From: Isoperla grammatica
Taxonomy: Eukaryota; Arthropoda; Insecta; Plecoptera; Perlodidae
Assembly (NCBI GenBank): GCA_945910005.1
Contig: OX246741.1
Coordinates: 7,754,611-7,818,610 of the forward strand
Direction of reading: 5' to 3'
DNA: 64,000 nt
This document shows positions 12,301 through 26,900 of this stretch, piece by piece. The notes below the pieces were generated by a model. It was not told where the DNA came from and did no database searches. It was given only the letters and a program-made list of their open reading frames with translations. How positions within the stretch are numbered: position 1 is the stretch's first letter; each line of letters begins with the position of its first letter. A program made the position numbers and the translations under genes.

Positions 12301-14156
12301 GTAATCATTTACTTGTAGCCTAAGCCAGTACCATAATCTATATAAATTTAGTTAAAATTACAAACTAAAAATCTGGATCCCAAACTGGGAATCTAATGCT
12401 GAAACTTTTGTATTGCAAACATGAATAAACCCAGAAGATCAATGGGTAACACGTTACAATTTTTAATGCAACTATAATAAAACTTTGCATAAGATTCCTT
12501 GATAATAAAACTAGTAATAAAAGTGACTAAAGCAAACACCTTTGGATCTGTCAAACTGCTGATATGAAATAATTTGACATCCTTAGTATCTTTTTAGCAC
12601 TGAGCAACAATGTCTCAATCAATTGCACTTTGTTAAAAAGCGATGTCACAGAAAGTAATCATCGAAACAAATAGCTACTAACATTAATTTTGAAAACCTA
12701 ATTTTAAAGAACCCCAATGAAATCTTATTATCCAGTAAGTTTGCATCGAAAGTATCAAAATATGTAGAAACATAAAAAACATACTGAGAAGTCTCATGAT
12801 GACCAGGTGAACCTCCCGCTGCTTGTTTCGAGCGCAGATGTTGGCGGTATCGGGCTGCTTCATGTGCAGTTCCGCCACCACCGCAGTGAGCAGGCGTTCC
12901 AAGCACGTCTTGTCCTTCTCTTGCTGGCCGTCCAGGTCGGAGGTCAACATGAGGACCACCTGCAGAACAACAACAGGTGTTCAGACATGCAGTTCTAGTT
13001 ACTTGTGCAGGTTAATGTACTCAGCACACTTAGTAGGTACAGCTTATTTTTCTCATTACTCTGGGCCAACATGAAGCACAGAGAATGCTTCCGAACAGTG
13101 GCAGAATGGCTGTTCCACACACTATGTGAAATCAGACAAGTAGCACACTTCACATTGAAATGTTATTACTATTCCCAACAGTTTTATATTCAAACCATTC
13201 GTAACCGAATGTTTACAGTATTCTTTAAGTCGATGAACCAGAAGAAAATAGTCCAGATTAAACTTTTTAAATCTAACTCTGTTTAAAAACAAAAGTGATG
13301 TTAAAAGGTGGAGAGTGAACAGTTCAGTTTAGAGAACAGGATCTGTACCTGCATGAAGGGTAAGAGAACAGGATCTGTACCTGCATGAAGGGTAAGAGAA
13401 CAGGATCTGTACCTGCATGAAGGGTAAGAGAACAGGATCTATACCTGCATGAAGGGCAAGAGAACAGGATCTGTACCTGCATTAAGGGTAAGAGAACAGG
13501 ATCTATACCTGCATGAAGGGCAAGAGAACAGGATCTGTACCTGCATGAAGGGTATGGCCCGCACGCCACCCGCTTCTCCCAGCTGTGGTGCGTACTGCAC
13601 CAGCCTGTCCAGCAGTGCCAGCCTGAGCGCGTGCAGTGTGGTGTCCATCTCGCCTGGCTCGGGCTCCGCCTCCTGTCCGGCCTGGAAGCCCGAGGGAACG
13701 CCCAGCGAGCTTGTCTCCGAGCGAGCCCCGCCCACCAGTGGCTCCTGAGCGTTGTCACCGTACGCGGAGCTGCGTCCGGACACGTTGTGCTCCCCCGTGA
13801 TGCTGTCCACTCCGCTGCCTCCGCTCTCAGACCCAGCGCTGCCCCCCTGCTCTGCGGGGGACGTGCGTAGCGTACTGCCGTCCGTTGCAGCCGTGGAGCC
13901 CTCGTCGTCTGAGCCCCCGGCCGATGCGGTGGTGTCCGAGTAGTGGCCGGCCTCCTGAGCGTGGCCCCCCACCCCCTGGTTCTGAGCCTGCACCAGGCCC
14001 TGCGAGGCCAGCACCTGCAGGCTCTGCAACACACATTCATATTGATTGGAGTTGTGGTAACAAAAAATGATAAGCATTTTGTGATTATTTGCTTCTTTTG
14101 AGCTACATATTCCCAGCTGTTAAAAGTGTTTTTCGGAATTGATTTGTAATTGAACA

Positions 14157-14193
<37 letters not shown>

Positions 14194-14252
14194 TTTTTTT
14201 TTTTTATTGATAACCATGTTCTTTACAATACATCATTAAATAAACATTCGAT

Positions 14253-14335
<83 letters not shown>

Positions 14336-17300
14336 TATTTGATAACAATAATAATAATAATAATAACTATTTGATAACAATATCAACATTCTAATAAAAG
14401 TTACGGGTAGACAGTGTATCTGCTAATCCTACTAATGATATCGGGCTTTAGAAAATGGTAATGAGTATGCAATACATAATATTTGCCATCTCAAAGATGA
14501 ATCATCATGATGTCACTATTTAGCATGGCAATAACAAGGAGTGGTCTTTGTTTACAAACTAGTGCAATGTCGTCTAGTCTGCACAAAGTTATAGAGCGCA
14601 CTACGTCTGGAACAAGTTTTCTTGCTAAAAAGCGCATTTAAGCTCTGCGATCGTGAATATAAAGTCTGTGCCTACCTGCAATGCTTGACCGCTAAGATTG
14701 TGAAGTCCCTGCAAGTTTGCTAGGCCTTGTTGAAGATTCTGTTGTATTGCGTGTAGATCGGCATCTCCCTCATGATCCTGAACAGAGGGAAATAATTTAC
14801 ATAACCAATGAAATATACAAGTGGAGAATAATTCCAGTAGCTGGCTCAATAAAGACTCACTTGCAGACTGAGGGCAATGGCCAACTCCACCATCGTCTCG
14901 TCGTCCGCATCGGGCGGAATGTCCAACAGAGGTGGGAACGCACCAGGGGCGTTCAGGAGAGCTTCCAGGGCGTTCACGTTGGCTATCGCTTGCAAGCCAC
15001 TGGCTCCAGCTCCTGACATAACACACAGAACACCTTAACAATGTGCTTCGTCAATGCTTCCAATATCTTGCCGATAATAGAAAGTTGGAACGTTCGAGAT
15101 TAATATGATCGTGAACAACGCTAACAAAAAACGTGATTGAAACTTGTGATTTTTTATCTTCAAACAGTGGTTTAAGCTTACAAACTTTAGGTAATTATAC
15201 GTAAAAAAATATCATTACAGTTAACTAGGCCTATGTTAAATAATTATCAGACATGGCAATGATGAAGATTACTGTTCGTTTGATGATGCACTTAACATGG
15301 TCTTAGCATCGGTCTATTGAACGACAGGCAGAGTTGCCGCCATGATTGTTACTCCTAGAGAGTTGCAAGTCACACCAAGACATTACGTATGCAACTAACC
15401 TTGATCCTGATTGAGGAGACTTATCGGCTCAACGCTGTCCACCTCCGAGTGTTGGTCTTCTGCAGACTCCTGCGACGGCTGCTGAGAGCTCAGCTTCTCC
15501 GTCTCCATTTCAGTACTGCCACCTGTGTGACAAAACAATAAAACGATGAAACATTAGCGGAGAAATCAATAGACAAACGATTTACTTTTCAAACATCTAC
15601 GGGCTATCAGAAAATGATTTCTACTGGTAATTTTTTTATAAATAAATCCTGTTGATAGACATACTTTCAAGCATTAAATTATGGAAACAACTCTAAATTA
15701 TACATTACTTGAATCACTGAGTTGCTCTGATAATGCATCAATTTAATGTACCAACATACAGGAATAAAAAAAGAACTGTAATCCCACTTCGATTCAAACG
15801 TTAATTCAAATTTCAAACTAGTGACGGTTAGTCTCCACAGAAGGATTGAGTAAAGCGTTGTTCTTTTCAATTCAAATTGTTGCTTTTAGGTCCGTTGCAA
15901 TTGGAGTTCACCTCCAGTTTTATTTATTTATTTATTTAGTCTTGCATCATTATACAATATGTGATTGTGTAATGCACGTCAATAAATTTGATATAAACTT
16001 ATAGCTGCTTATGGTATACATTATTTACAGTGAGTTGTACATAAGGCACATGAGTCACCATATAATATCAACCACCTTAGGTTACATCCATCAACTGTGC
16101 ATTCGCATGAGTACGTACCTTGCGTGACGAAGGACGGAGCCAGCAAGACCCGACGTCTCCGTGGCCGCAGCACCCTGATGATGGCCTGCTTGGCACTGAA
16201 GCTGACGGTGGGGTCTGGACACAGAAGCAGCTGCAGGTAGAGCCTGGCTGCCGTGCCTATGGTGGCCTCCTGCATCTCGCAGCGAGTGAGCGCGTGGATG
16301 ATCTCCACAACGGCAGCCACGGTGGCTTCCACGTGGGTCAGTCCTGCGATAACAGGCGGTACTTTAGTTACCAGGCCCAGCGACTGGCATAGAATGGCTT
16401 GTCTCAAGACACACATCATACTCTCGGTACTCTTTGAGTGGTGGCAAAATACCACAATGGAAGATTTAGGCACAGGCATAGTAAAACAAACGAAATATTA
16501 TAAAACATTTAAAAAAACTCTACTCAGATAGTTTTAGACAATTCACATTTCTTATTTCTGCATAATATACAGAGCTGGGAGCAAGTAGAGGAAGTACGAT
16601 TGTGGGAAGATAGGAAGAGGTGGAAAAATTTGGGTGTGAAACCCAAGCTGACCTTGCCAGAAGCAGGAAACGGCAATGGATAATGATGATGATGAATATA
16701 CTAAGTAATATGATACCATAAACACCTTGTAACGTTTTTTATAGTTACATAATGTACTGTAGCTAATTAACAGTTAAACCACGAAACATATTGGCCTTGA
16801 TGGTATACAGCTGTTACACAGTTCAGTTCTAAAACTTATTAACTTACTATTTTATATTAGCATCCACCATCTAGTGTACCATTTTGACAGTAGCCATCTC
16901 CTTCAACGGTCTGTGACCAAGGCCACGTAGGCCGAAACGTTCAACAGTTTTTATGTCTATATTCATGTTATGTACGACTCTCGCAGCCACCCACGTACTT
17001 TCAGGTAAGCTGTTGGTCTCCTTTCCTTTTTTCCCCCAACTAAATCACATTTTGAAGAACAGTTTAATTGCTAAAATATGAATATGACACACGTAGTTCC
17101 AGGCCCCACCCACCTGGTACGCAGACCGGTGCCAGTGCCATGTTGGCCGGATGTGCCTGGTGAAGACACCACAGGGCTTCCATCAGCTGCACCATCAGCT
17201 GCTGGCCACTCTCTGTGCTCGGACAAGTACCGACGCTCTTCTTTTCACTCTCGCTAGACTCCGCTGCAATCAACACAAAACACACGTCCGGTATTCTCAA

Positions 17301-20300
17301 GCAATCGCGGCCAAAGGTGATAGGTGTGTATTATTCTAGTTCTAGATGACATGTGATAGTTTTAGAGATAACTGCCAATGGAAGGATTAATAAGCTGTTT
17401 AAGATTTATAGGTTTATACTATAGCATTTGAGAAATACAGAAACTAACAAAATAATTGACCATGTCAACATCTTTAATTTCTAGGTGATTGACAAAATAA
17501 TTCAGCAAAAAGAAGCTACATTTTAAACAATCCGACACTACAAACAAGTACCGTATTGGCCCGAATATAACGCAATGTTTTTTCCGAAAAAAAAAATTCT
17601 ATATCTTCACTCGCACTAGAATCGGAGACCACGAATTTCCACAAGCATTTCCCGATGTTTCAAATTCCCGCCTTAAGGTCAATAAAGTAGTGACTTTCCA
17701 TACCGGCAGATCGGTCAAGTAGTTCCAGTGTAGTGATGCTAGCGCGGCCACTTATTAACTTGTAGAACTTCTAAGGGTGGAAGAAAAAGTCTGCTTGGAA
17801 CAGGCATTCAAGATGGGAGGCCAGTGATCAATCACGTCATAAAAGAGTGGGAAATGAGGATGGAATTCAAATCATGTACAGTGACTCGACAAACCCTAGG
17901 AGAGTTCATGCCCTGAAAGCTCTAGGCCTAGAAGTTAGGCAACCTTGTACTTCCAAGCATGTAAATATTTAGGCCTAGACCTAGGCCAAAGACAATTTAG
18001 GTAGGCCTACTCTACTATTCACTTCAATTGTGCATTAAACAAAAATTATGAAGTCTAATTGTGCTATCACTAAGCCTAGTATCATTTTATTCCCAAAAAG
18101 CTTTTTCCATGAATATTGTTTTAAACACTATTTAAACACTAACATGAATATAGTGTTGCACTATATTCGAGATCGCATTATATTCGGGCCAATACGGTAA
18201 ATGTTTTTTGATTAATTCATCTCTATTAAATGAGCAGCACCGTGACTCACCGTCAGCGTCCTGTATTGCCGCCTGGTCGGTGAACCTGGTCAGGTTGTTG
18301 GGCCTGCTGACGGCCACGCCCCTCGCCGTCAGCACCAGACGGTAGAAAGCCTCGGCGTCCAGGTCACGCGGGTCGGCCACCTCCTTGAACGCGGTCAGAG
18401 ACGAGCGAACGTGGTTCAGCAGGGCGGCGTCCTGACACAACGGATAACAGAACAGTCAAGAGCAAACTCGACAAAAACACAAGTTAAGCGAACATTTTTT
18501 TAATCAAAACTTTTTATTAGATTGAAAATGCCAAGACAATAAATAATAATAAGAGTCTTTCCTCCACCTTCGTCGGGTGATCAAGGCCACGTCAGGCCGA
18601 AACTGTCTCGACGTTTTGTTTATACCTTTTTTGTGTTTCTATCGACTACGAAGGCCGCAACTACTACAAGGTAAGCTGTTGGTTCCTTCCTACCCTTCCC
18701 CCCCAGCTCAAACCTAGCCGTTAGGCAAACTACACATTCACACAACACAAAGACAATAATATGTAATGGCAGAAGGGGGAAAATGACGAATAAGAAGACC
18801 AGAACAGCTGAAGAAGCAAACATTTGATCAAGAGATTATGTTGAAGAGTAAAACAAATGTTGGGAGCATGTGAAAAGAAATGTGCAGTATTGGGAAGACA
18901 GGAAAGAGTGGATGAAATTAGTGGAGAAGTGCGGGGAACAAATGCTGAATATGACAAGGTGATTCATTGACAGTTTCATGCCCCAGGGCCTAGTCTATAG
19001 AGTTAAACCGAGATAATTTTTATTAGTTAAAATGAATTACTCTTCCGTACACTATAAAAACAATTCATGCATTACATGAAAGAAACTGCTATTTCATAAA
19101 CACATTACTTAGTTCTACATTTTTCAATATGGTAATTAGCATGATATCTCACCTTGTAGTTGTGGTACGCTGTGAACGAGGGGTGAAGTGCAGCCAGCAG
19201 ACACTTGGTGTGCAGCTGTACAGACATCGGAGTCGGGAGGATCAGAAGCTTGGTCGCCACCTCGATAGCGGTCGTCCGTCGAGCCATGTCGGACTCTTCG
19301 AAGGGATTGGCAGAGCCGAACAGTGCAAAGCAGCCTTCCAGTACCTCCAGAACGCCAGACACCATTCTACGCACAGGAAAAAAAATGACACGGTACCCTG
19401 AACAATTTGTGGGTACAAAATAACACAATCAGACATAATATGCAAGGTATGTACGAACATGGGGAAACGGGAAAATACAGAGAGGATAATTAATGAAAAT
19501 GGCAGCAATCCCAGGTTGTTCTAAGCATTCTAGGGTGGCCAACCAACGATGCTTCTTATTTAGCAGTGGTTAAAGCGATTTACTTAAAGTAGTAAACAGT
19601 AGTAGTAATAGAACCTAATTAGTCTTCAATGTGTTGTTGACATATTATGTCTTCAAAGTGTACGGAAGGCCTACACCTTTTAACTCTCAAATTCGTCATC
19701 TTGCACGAAGGTCAGCTGTTGAATCCTATCCCTACAATCTACTATAGGGCCTACCAGTCTATTGGCATCTATCAACATGACCTGATATACTTCTAAGCCT
19801 TGGAGTAGAAGAAAGAATAGACAGGGCTCTCACTTGTCGAGGGAAGTGAGCTGTATCGGCACCGAAGAGACGTTATCTCCGTCTGGGGGTGGCTGAGCCT
19901 GCACAGACGTCCCGTTGGTCAGCTCCTCACTCTCCTCGGGCCAGCCGAACGCATCCTTGGTCTTGCCGTAGACCTTGACCGAGTCCACCTGTAAGCAATA
20001 CGCTCATTTAGTAGTAGGTCTAGACTTATTTCAAGCTATAAGATTACGAGGATTGACAAGGCGGTGGTGACAACAATGGGATTGAGTGAGAGAGAGAGGC
20101 TGTTTTTTAGTATAGAGTTGGTCGAGTTGGAAGCGTAAAAGTGCGAAAGAAGTGTGTGTGTGTACGATAAAGCGAGATAATTAGGTAAGTTGTACCTGTG
20201 GCAACTTCCTACGGAGTGATAATTGTAAATCCAGAAAATGTAATTTGAGAAAGTTACTGAAATATAATCAAACCAAATCTTATATATTCAAACTACACGT

Positions 20301-20713
20301 GTTCTACCCACGGCTCAGCTCTTCGCTGCCAAGCATCAAACTGTAAATAGAACTAGTGCATGTGATTGTTGAGTTAATCTCCTTGTTATTAAGTCATAAC
20401 AACATCTAATACTCTCTATTCTTCTTCTCTTATGCCCACATTGACACATTTATGTCATCATGAGCCTCGTCAACCAATAGAGACAAGCCTCCTGCTCCTT
20501 CCTGTCCAGCCCTCCTGGCATTCTTTCGTTGTGCTCTTTCAGTAGGCTATCGAGCAATGGAATAGATGTTGCCTGTCCTGTATGCCATTCCCACATACTC
20601 GCCTACCATGTATATACTTGTGTAGGCACACGAGTGCCAGACAGATAGCTAACTGAATAGGATAGACATTAAATGAATAAATAAATAAACAAATAAATAA
20701 ATAAATAAATAAG

Positions 20714-20748
<35 letters not shown>

Positions 20749-20781
20749 GTAAATAAATAAATAAATAAATAAATAAATACA

Positions 20782-20820
<39 letters not shown>

Positions 20821-20852
20821 ATACATAAATAAATAAATAAATAAATAACAAA

Positions 20853-20887
<35 letters not shown>

Positions 20888-20896
20888 GTAAATAAG

Positions 20897-20947
<51 letters not shown>

Positions 20948-23900
20948 ATAGCTAATAAAGTCAACACACCATCATGACCCCCTCGGCGTCGGTCGACGGT
21001 CCGAAGGTCAGAGTCATGCGCTTGTCGGCCTGGAGACTCTCCTCGCGTGTCAGCGGGACGTCGAACCAGCGGTTGCGAGCGTTGGACGTCTGTATGCTGC
21101 GGCCAAACACCTCCACGTAGGCGGGGGAGCGAGCTGCGTCCTGGGTGCCCAGGAGTACGCGCACCCCGGTTATCACCTGGGCCAGGCAGGACAGACACAT
21201 TGGACTCATCAAACAATGCAGTCATTACTAGTCATACATTATACCCGAATACATATGCCACACACATAAATAAAGTAGAAGTATTCGTAAAAATTTAATC
21301 ACTGCTGTTCGTTTTGTTTTGTCAGACCCAAAGTAACTTTCCCGCTGTAAAGTCATTGCAAAAACAAGATATGAGGAAATTTCCCACGTAACAATCCAAT
21401 ACATTTTCAGGTCACTTTGAAATATTTAAGTATGGACATGGAAATACAAACTATGTAGTACTTATGCTTTAGCAAGTAATTAATGTAAATTTTGATTCCT
21501 TTGGCTCATTTCTCTCTAGTAATGTTCCCTTTGTTGATTGCTTGCAAAATGTCATATATGCTACTTTCACAAACTTGATGCAAGCTCAGTAGCTTTCTCT
21601 CTAAATCTCGACGAGAAGAGCAGAGAAGACTATTGGTCGAATTAGTCGAATCAAGTATATACAGTAGTCCCTCGTTAATTCAAACTCTGTTAATTCAAAA
21701 TATGTATAGTTTAAACTATTGATGGAGTCCCAGAAGAAGATTTAAGTATGGTGCTTAGTGTTCAAGTTCTTTTAATTCAAAATTTTGTTACTCAAATTGG
21801 AGTTTTTAGGGTCCCTTGAAATTTGTTAAGCGAGCGAAGCGAGCGTTTCCACTCGACTCTTACGGCACTTCGTTCTGTTTTTTTTTTTTTTTTTGTTTGT
21901 TTGTTTTTTTTTTTGTTTTTTTTTTGTTTTTATGTCCGTCGATAGCGGTCGAACGGAAAGTCCGATCAACTTGAAATTTGGACCATCCACAAGCCTCGAT
22001 GTGGATTGAAGGTGTATAGTTTTGAGGCAAAATCGTTTGAAAAGTTACAAAGTTACACCATAGTTACTGCAAAATATTTTTCTGAAACAAAATGGCGGCA
22101 AAATGTGAGATAGCCATATTTTTCTACAGATTTTTCCGATCACGAATATGTTAATGTAATGGCGATCTGATAAATATTGGCAAAGTTACACGAAAGTTAC
22201 TCGAAAATATTTTTCTAAAACGCAGTAACGGCAAAATGTGAGGTGGCTATCTTATAGTAAATTTTTGTCCGGTCACAAATATACTAATGTAAACGCGATC
22301 CAATACGTATTAGAGGCAGTAATTACATTTCTATTGCTGTCAATAAGTGTTAGTAACGGTGGCGGACCGTATTGAAAACATGACCACGAAAATTCTTAGC
22401 AACGCACATTGCACTGCATACAACAATGTCGGAAAGTATAATAGCCATGGAAATAAGAACAATTTTTGCAATGCGCATTCTTGAATTGTTGTTAATTGTT
22501 GTTCGTATTAGCATTGAACACTTTTCGCCAGAAAGTTCGTAGATATTGACGCGCTCGCTTATCAACGCGTCAAACAGAGCGTTTTCCTAGTATTAAAGGG
22601 GAATTACTGTAGATACGTAAGCGCCCAAAGGCAGCAAATGAATCCAATGATATAAAGTCAGTGAACCGTTAGAAAGGGTTTCTACTCACAACGGAGGCCT
22701 CCGAGTTGGTGATCTCGAGATTGAAGCCGGTCGACTTGGTCGACACGACGTACATGCCGGTGGTGTTGAGCCGGTGCTTGATCTGCTGCGTGTTGTAGAT
22801 CTGCAACAGGTCGTTGCCTCCAAACTCCACGTCCGGCATCGCCTGGCAGTGTTCGAAGAAGTCAACGGGGAAGGTGACGGCCCCGGGTGGCTTGCCAGCC
22901 TTGCTGGCGACCTTCTTCTTGCGCTGGGGGCGGCCCGCGGTGGCTGCCGGCCCTATCGCCTGCACGCCGGACGACAGCCAGTAGCCCGTGTGCTCCATGG
23001 CGGCCATGTAGATGCGCAGGCTGCCGTCCTCACACAGCAGTATCAGCGTGGTGCGGTGCTCGGAGTTGGATGAGGGGTGGCGTATAGCGACCATGTCCAT
23101 GATCTTGGCCTTGGCGGGGACCACCTGTTGGACATTAGTTAGTTACTTATTAGCAAGGTCGGCAGCAGAAGGGCGAGATTGGGAGGGATGGAATTCAAGC
23201 TGGAGAGTGAGCGTAGGGTGCAGAGCGTGAGAGAGAGGAGGTCGAGTTCGTAGCTTGTAGAAGTTAAATGAGCAGTTTTGCGAGTGGAAAAGATTGGGTG
23301 TGATAGTGAGAGCGAGGATTGTGGACTGTGAAGAGTACCTAATTACAGAATAGTTTGGATAGTGGGAACAGAGTGAGCATGCAGTATGGGAGACCGTATG
23401 ACAGGTAGAGTGCGCTGTGAGCGATGACGTTCAGTTTGCCTATTATATCTAGCTCAGCTTCAGTTAAGTGCTCCAAATCTTATATATGCCTAATATACAA
23501 TTTACAGTAATTTTTATTATTGACATACTTAGGCACTTAAAACAAAATTATTAATGAGTGTTATGTAATTAAAATAAAAATCATCTGGAGAATCCAAAAA
23601 ACAAGTGAAACCTAGTACAATGGTTGATGGAATAACACAGTCTACCACACTCTTTGCACGCGGGTAAGGTTAAGCCGTCCCACAGCCATCTGTAGGGGAT
23701 TTCCACAACATCATAATTGTATGCGTCAAGTGAGGGACATACTAACATTAGTGTGAACAGGAACGCTCACAGCGCTGCTGTCATACGGTCTCCCATATTC
23801 AGTAGAGTTTAGAGAGTGTTGTAAAGTGGCATTAACATTAAACGTTAAACCTTCATCAATGAGAACATTGTGTTCGAGTAATATTGTCGTTACTCCCACA

Positions 23901-26900
23901 AGACAAGTGTACCTTGATCTCCTGGACGAGGAAGGTGTCTGGCTTGAGCATCAGGATGACAGGGTTGTTGCTCGTCTGCATGACGCTGCACACGAGGCCC
24001 GGGTGGTTGGCAACCTCGCTCCACTGACACAGCGGCTGAGGTTGGCCGTTGTTGGGCTTGTTGGCGCGACCCAGGTTCACGAGGAACGCTGCAGACACGC
24101 CCGATAGCGGCGACTGAAGGGGGGCCACGAAGCTCTTGCCCTGCGCGTAGCTGAAGAACAGCAGCCGCAGCACGTGAGAGTAGTAGATCGAGACTCCGCC
24201 TCCACACACCTGTGGGCATCAATAGTAATATCATTCATGAAATTATGTGTTTTAGACTAGGTACGACACCGAGTAATCGATTCCTTTAATAGGTAAGGTA
24301 AGGTAAGGTAAGGTTTTATTTCCATTTGTAGACAGTAGTACATTTCATTACATAGCTGTAACAATATTGACCCATTGAATCATTGAATCATAGAGATTTT
24401 TGTGATAAGGGTATTTGGAAATTTGGCTCCCATGTCAGTAAGACATGTTGTTAGTACAATGTAGCTTACGACTAAGAATAGGACAATATAAATATAACAT
24501 AAAAGTATATCATTCCCAGGTAAGTTAGACTCGATGATAGTCAATACAGGGCTTATAGTAACTAATAATTAAATGAATTTGAATTATATGAATTTACATA
24601 ATAATTTGTAAATTTAATAGAATCCAAATTTGAAGAATCGATTCCCGTATTTGTAAGGGGAAGAAAAAATGCTCCAGACGTGCATTTTTCTTAAACTGAG
24701 TGCTAACATTCTATTTGAAACTTGCTACTTTCACGTGTCTGTCTCTAATCAGAATCCAGCCGTACAACTTTCACACAATAGTCTAGCAGGTAACCAGGTA
24801 TGCACTAACAGAAAACACTATCGGAATTATCTCCGTCGAATAAAAGTCAAAATGACCATCATTTTAATAATTCAATTGTCTCTTGTATAAAACTTATACT
24901 TCTATAGGTACCTACAATACAATATGAGCTTTTTGCATAGGAATAGACTAAACTCAATTCTAAAATTAGCCATGTTGCCGTCTTTTGTTTTGGACAAACA
25001 TTGAATATGCACCAGTCAAAGAAAGATACGACAATGGAGTTGCCTAGCAACAGATTGTTTGTCCGCCTGTGATGTCACAGCCCCCTCAATTGAGTCTTGA
25101 GCTATTGATTCCTAATTGACTGTAACTTAGTGTCAAGTGTACGCACCTGTCCGCTGACGTCTCTGATCTCGTCGTGGACCACGTCGAGCGTATTGGTCAC
25201 GTAGAAGGGTCCGTGGCGGGCCGAGCTCTCTGCGTCCATGCATTGCGTGTAGACGTAGCCGGCCGAGCTCATGAGCAGCATGTGTCCGCCCCCCTCCTCG
25301 CCACACACAAACGTGCAGTCCCGGATCTTGCCGGTGGGCACCAGGAAGTAGTACTGCGGGCCGAGCGCGTCCCGGCCCAGGTCGTAGATCTTGACGAAGT
25401 CTGCGGTGACGAGCGCCAGCTGCGTCTGAGAGCCGGGCAGCCAGACGGCTCGGATGATGAAGTTGCCGGTCTCCAGCTGGGGGTGGAGAACCAGGTGGTC
25501 TGCCACTGAGCCGGTACTGCTGAACGTCAGCACGTGGCAGTCCTGTAAGCATACAATCATTTATTGTACATTGTGTCAAGTGGTGTTCAGTGCAAGAACT
25601 ACAAGATTATATGAAATTTGCTGTTTGAGGTCCATAATATATTAGCACTCTACATGGTTTGTTTTTAGGAGATGAAAAGTGTTCTTAAAAAAACATTCTA
25701 AAGAAGTAAAAGAACTACTCAAAATTTTAGCTAGGCCTAGTTATGTAAATACGGTACAATTAAAACTAATATGAGAACAATAATTACCCATATCATTGAA
25801 ACTTAGAAGGATTAAATGATAAATACCTAGCTGCGTGGATAAAAGCACAAAATACGTAATGTGTTATTAATTTAAAATTATGATAGTTTACATTATTAAA
25901 GTAGGACTAAAACATGGCCATAACTGATAACTTGGAAAATAATAAAGGTTGTAGTAAATTGAATGTATACTCGGGTAGGTAGGTAAATTGACTGCCGATT
26001 GTCTGGCTAACCTTGTGATAAAGATCAATGGCCGTAAAGCTTACCTTGAGACCACACACGGCTAGAAAGTCTTCGTTCCACTGATTGCCGGTGATGGAGA
26101 GAACCGTGAAGGGGATGGGCGCTGATGCGAGTCTCGTTAGCGTAAGCTTGCGTTTCGACGAGTCTGCCTGCTTGAGCAGAGCGCTCAGTTGCAGCACCGT
26201 GATCTTGCCTTTCTCGTGCGAAACGGCTGCAACGCGTCAACAAACTAAGTAAGTAATAATCGTCAACACCCACATGATTACAGCTAGAACCCTTGAAGTT
26301 CTCCGGAAACAACTTTACAGCTGCTTTCGTCAGACGAGTGATTTGTGGCCAACCAGTGAGCTCGTCTCGATTAGCCTCGTTGCAAAAATATGGGACGTAA
26401 AACCCCAATATCATCCCAGTTTATTGATCGCTGGTTGGTCACAAATTGCTCTTCTATACAAATGCATCAGTAAGGTTGTTTTGGGACAAGTAGGGCCAAA
26501 TGTACAAACAAGCTAACTAGGTAGGCCTAATTTCATTACATGCACTGAAATAAAGAACTTTGTTCAGGTGACAAATTAAAAGTAATCAACACAAAGTAAC
26601 ACGTCCTCACCCAAATGCTGGCGCTTGCCGTGGGGCGAGGATAGACAGCACATGGCGACGCGTCTGATCATGTGTGCCGACAGGAGTTGTCTGATCGTCT
26701 GGCCCTGATCGCCAGAATAGTTCATGCGGACGTTCTCAAACGCTCCTTCCTGGGAGCCCAGAGTCGGGACCTACAAGCAAGACAACGTGGTGAACCATTT
26801 ACAAAAACTGAGCTATAATCCTACTACATATACAATTACCAGTGTACTGTAATATGTATAACTGAAATATGTTTCTTTAGCTTCCAAAACTACTGGACCA

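Noticed and set aside
13324..14217. 297-codon minus-strand ORF
   Set aside because: It is a different frame over exon 44 and a microsatellite; the conserved UBR4 frame runs through 13541-14023.
20539..21225. 228-codon ORF rich in Tyr/Leu/Phe/Ile repeats
   Set aside because: Most of it is a translation of the AAAT microsatellite.
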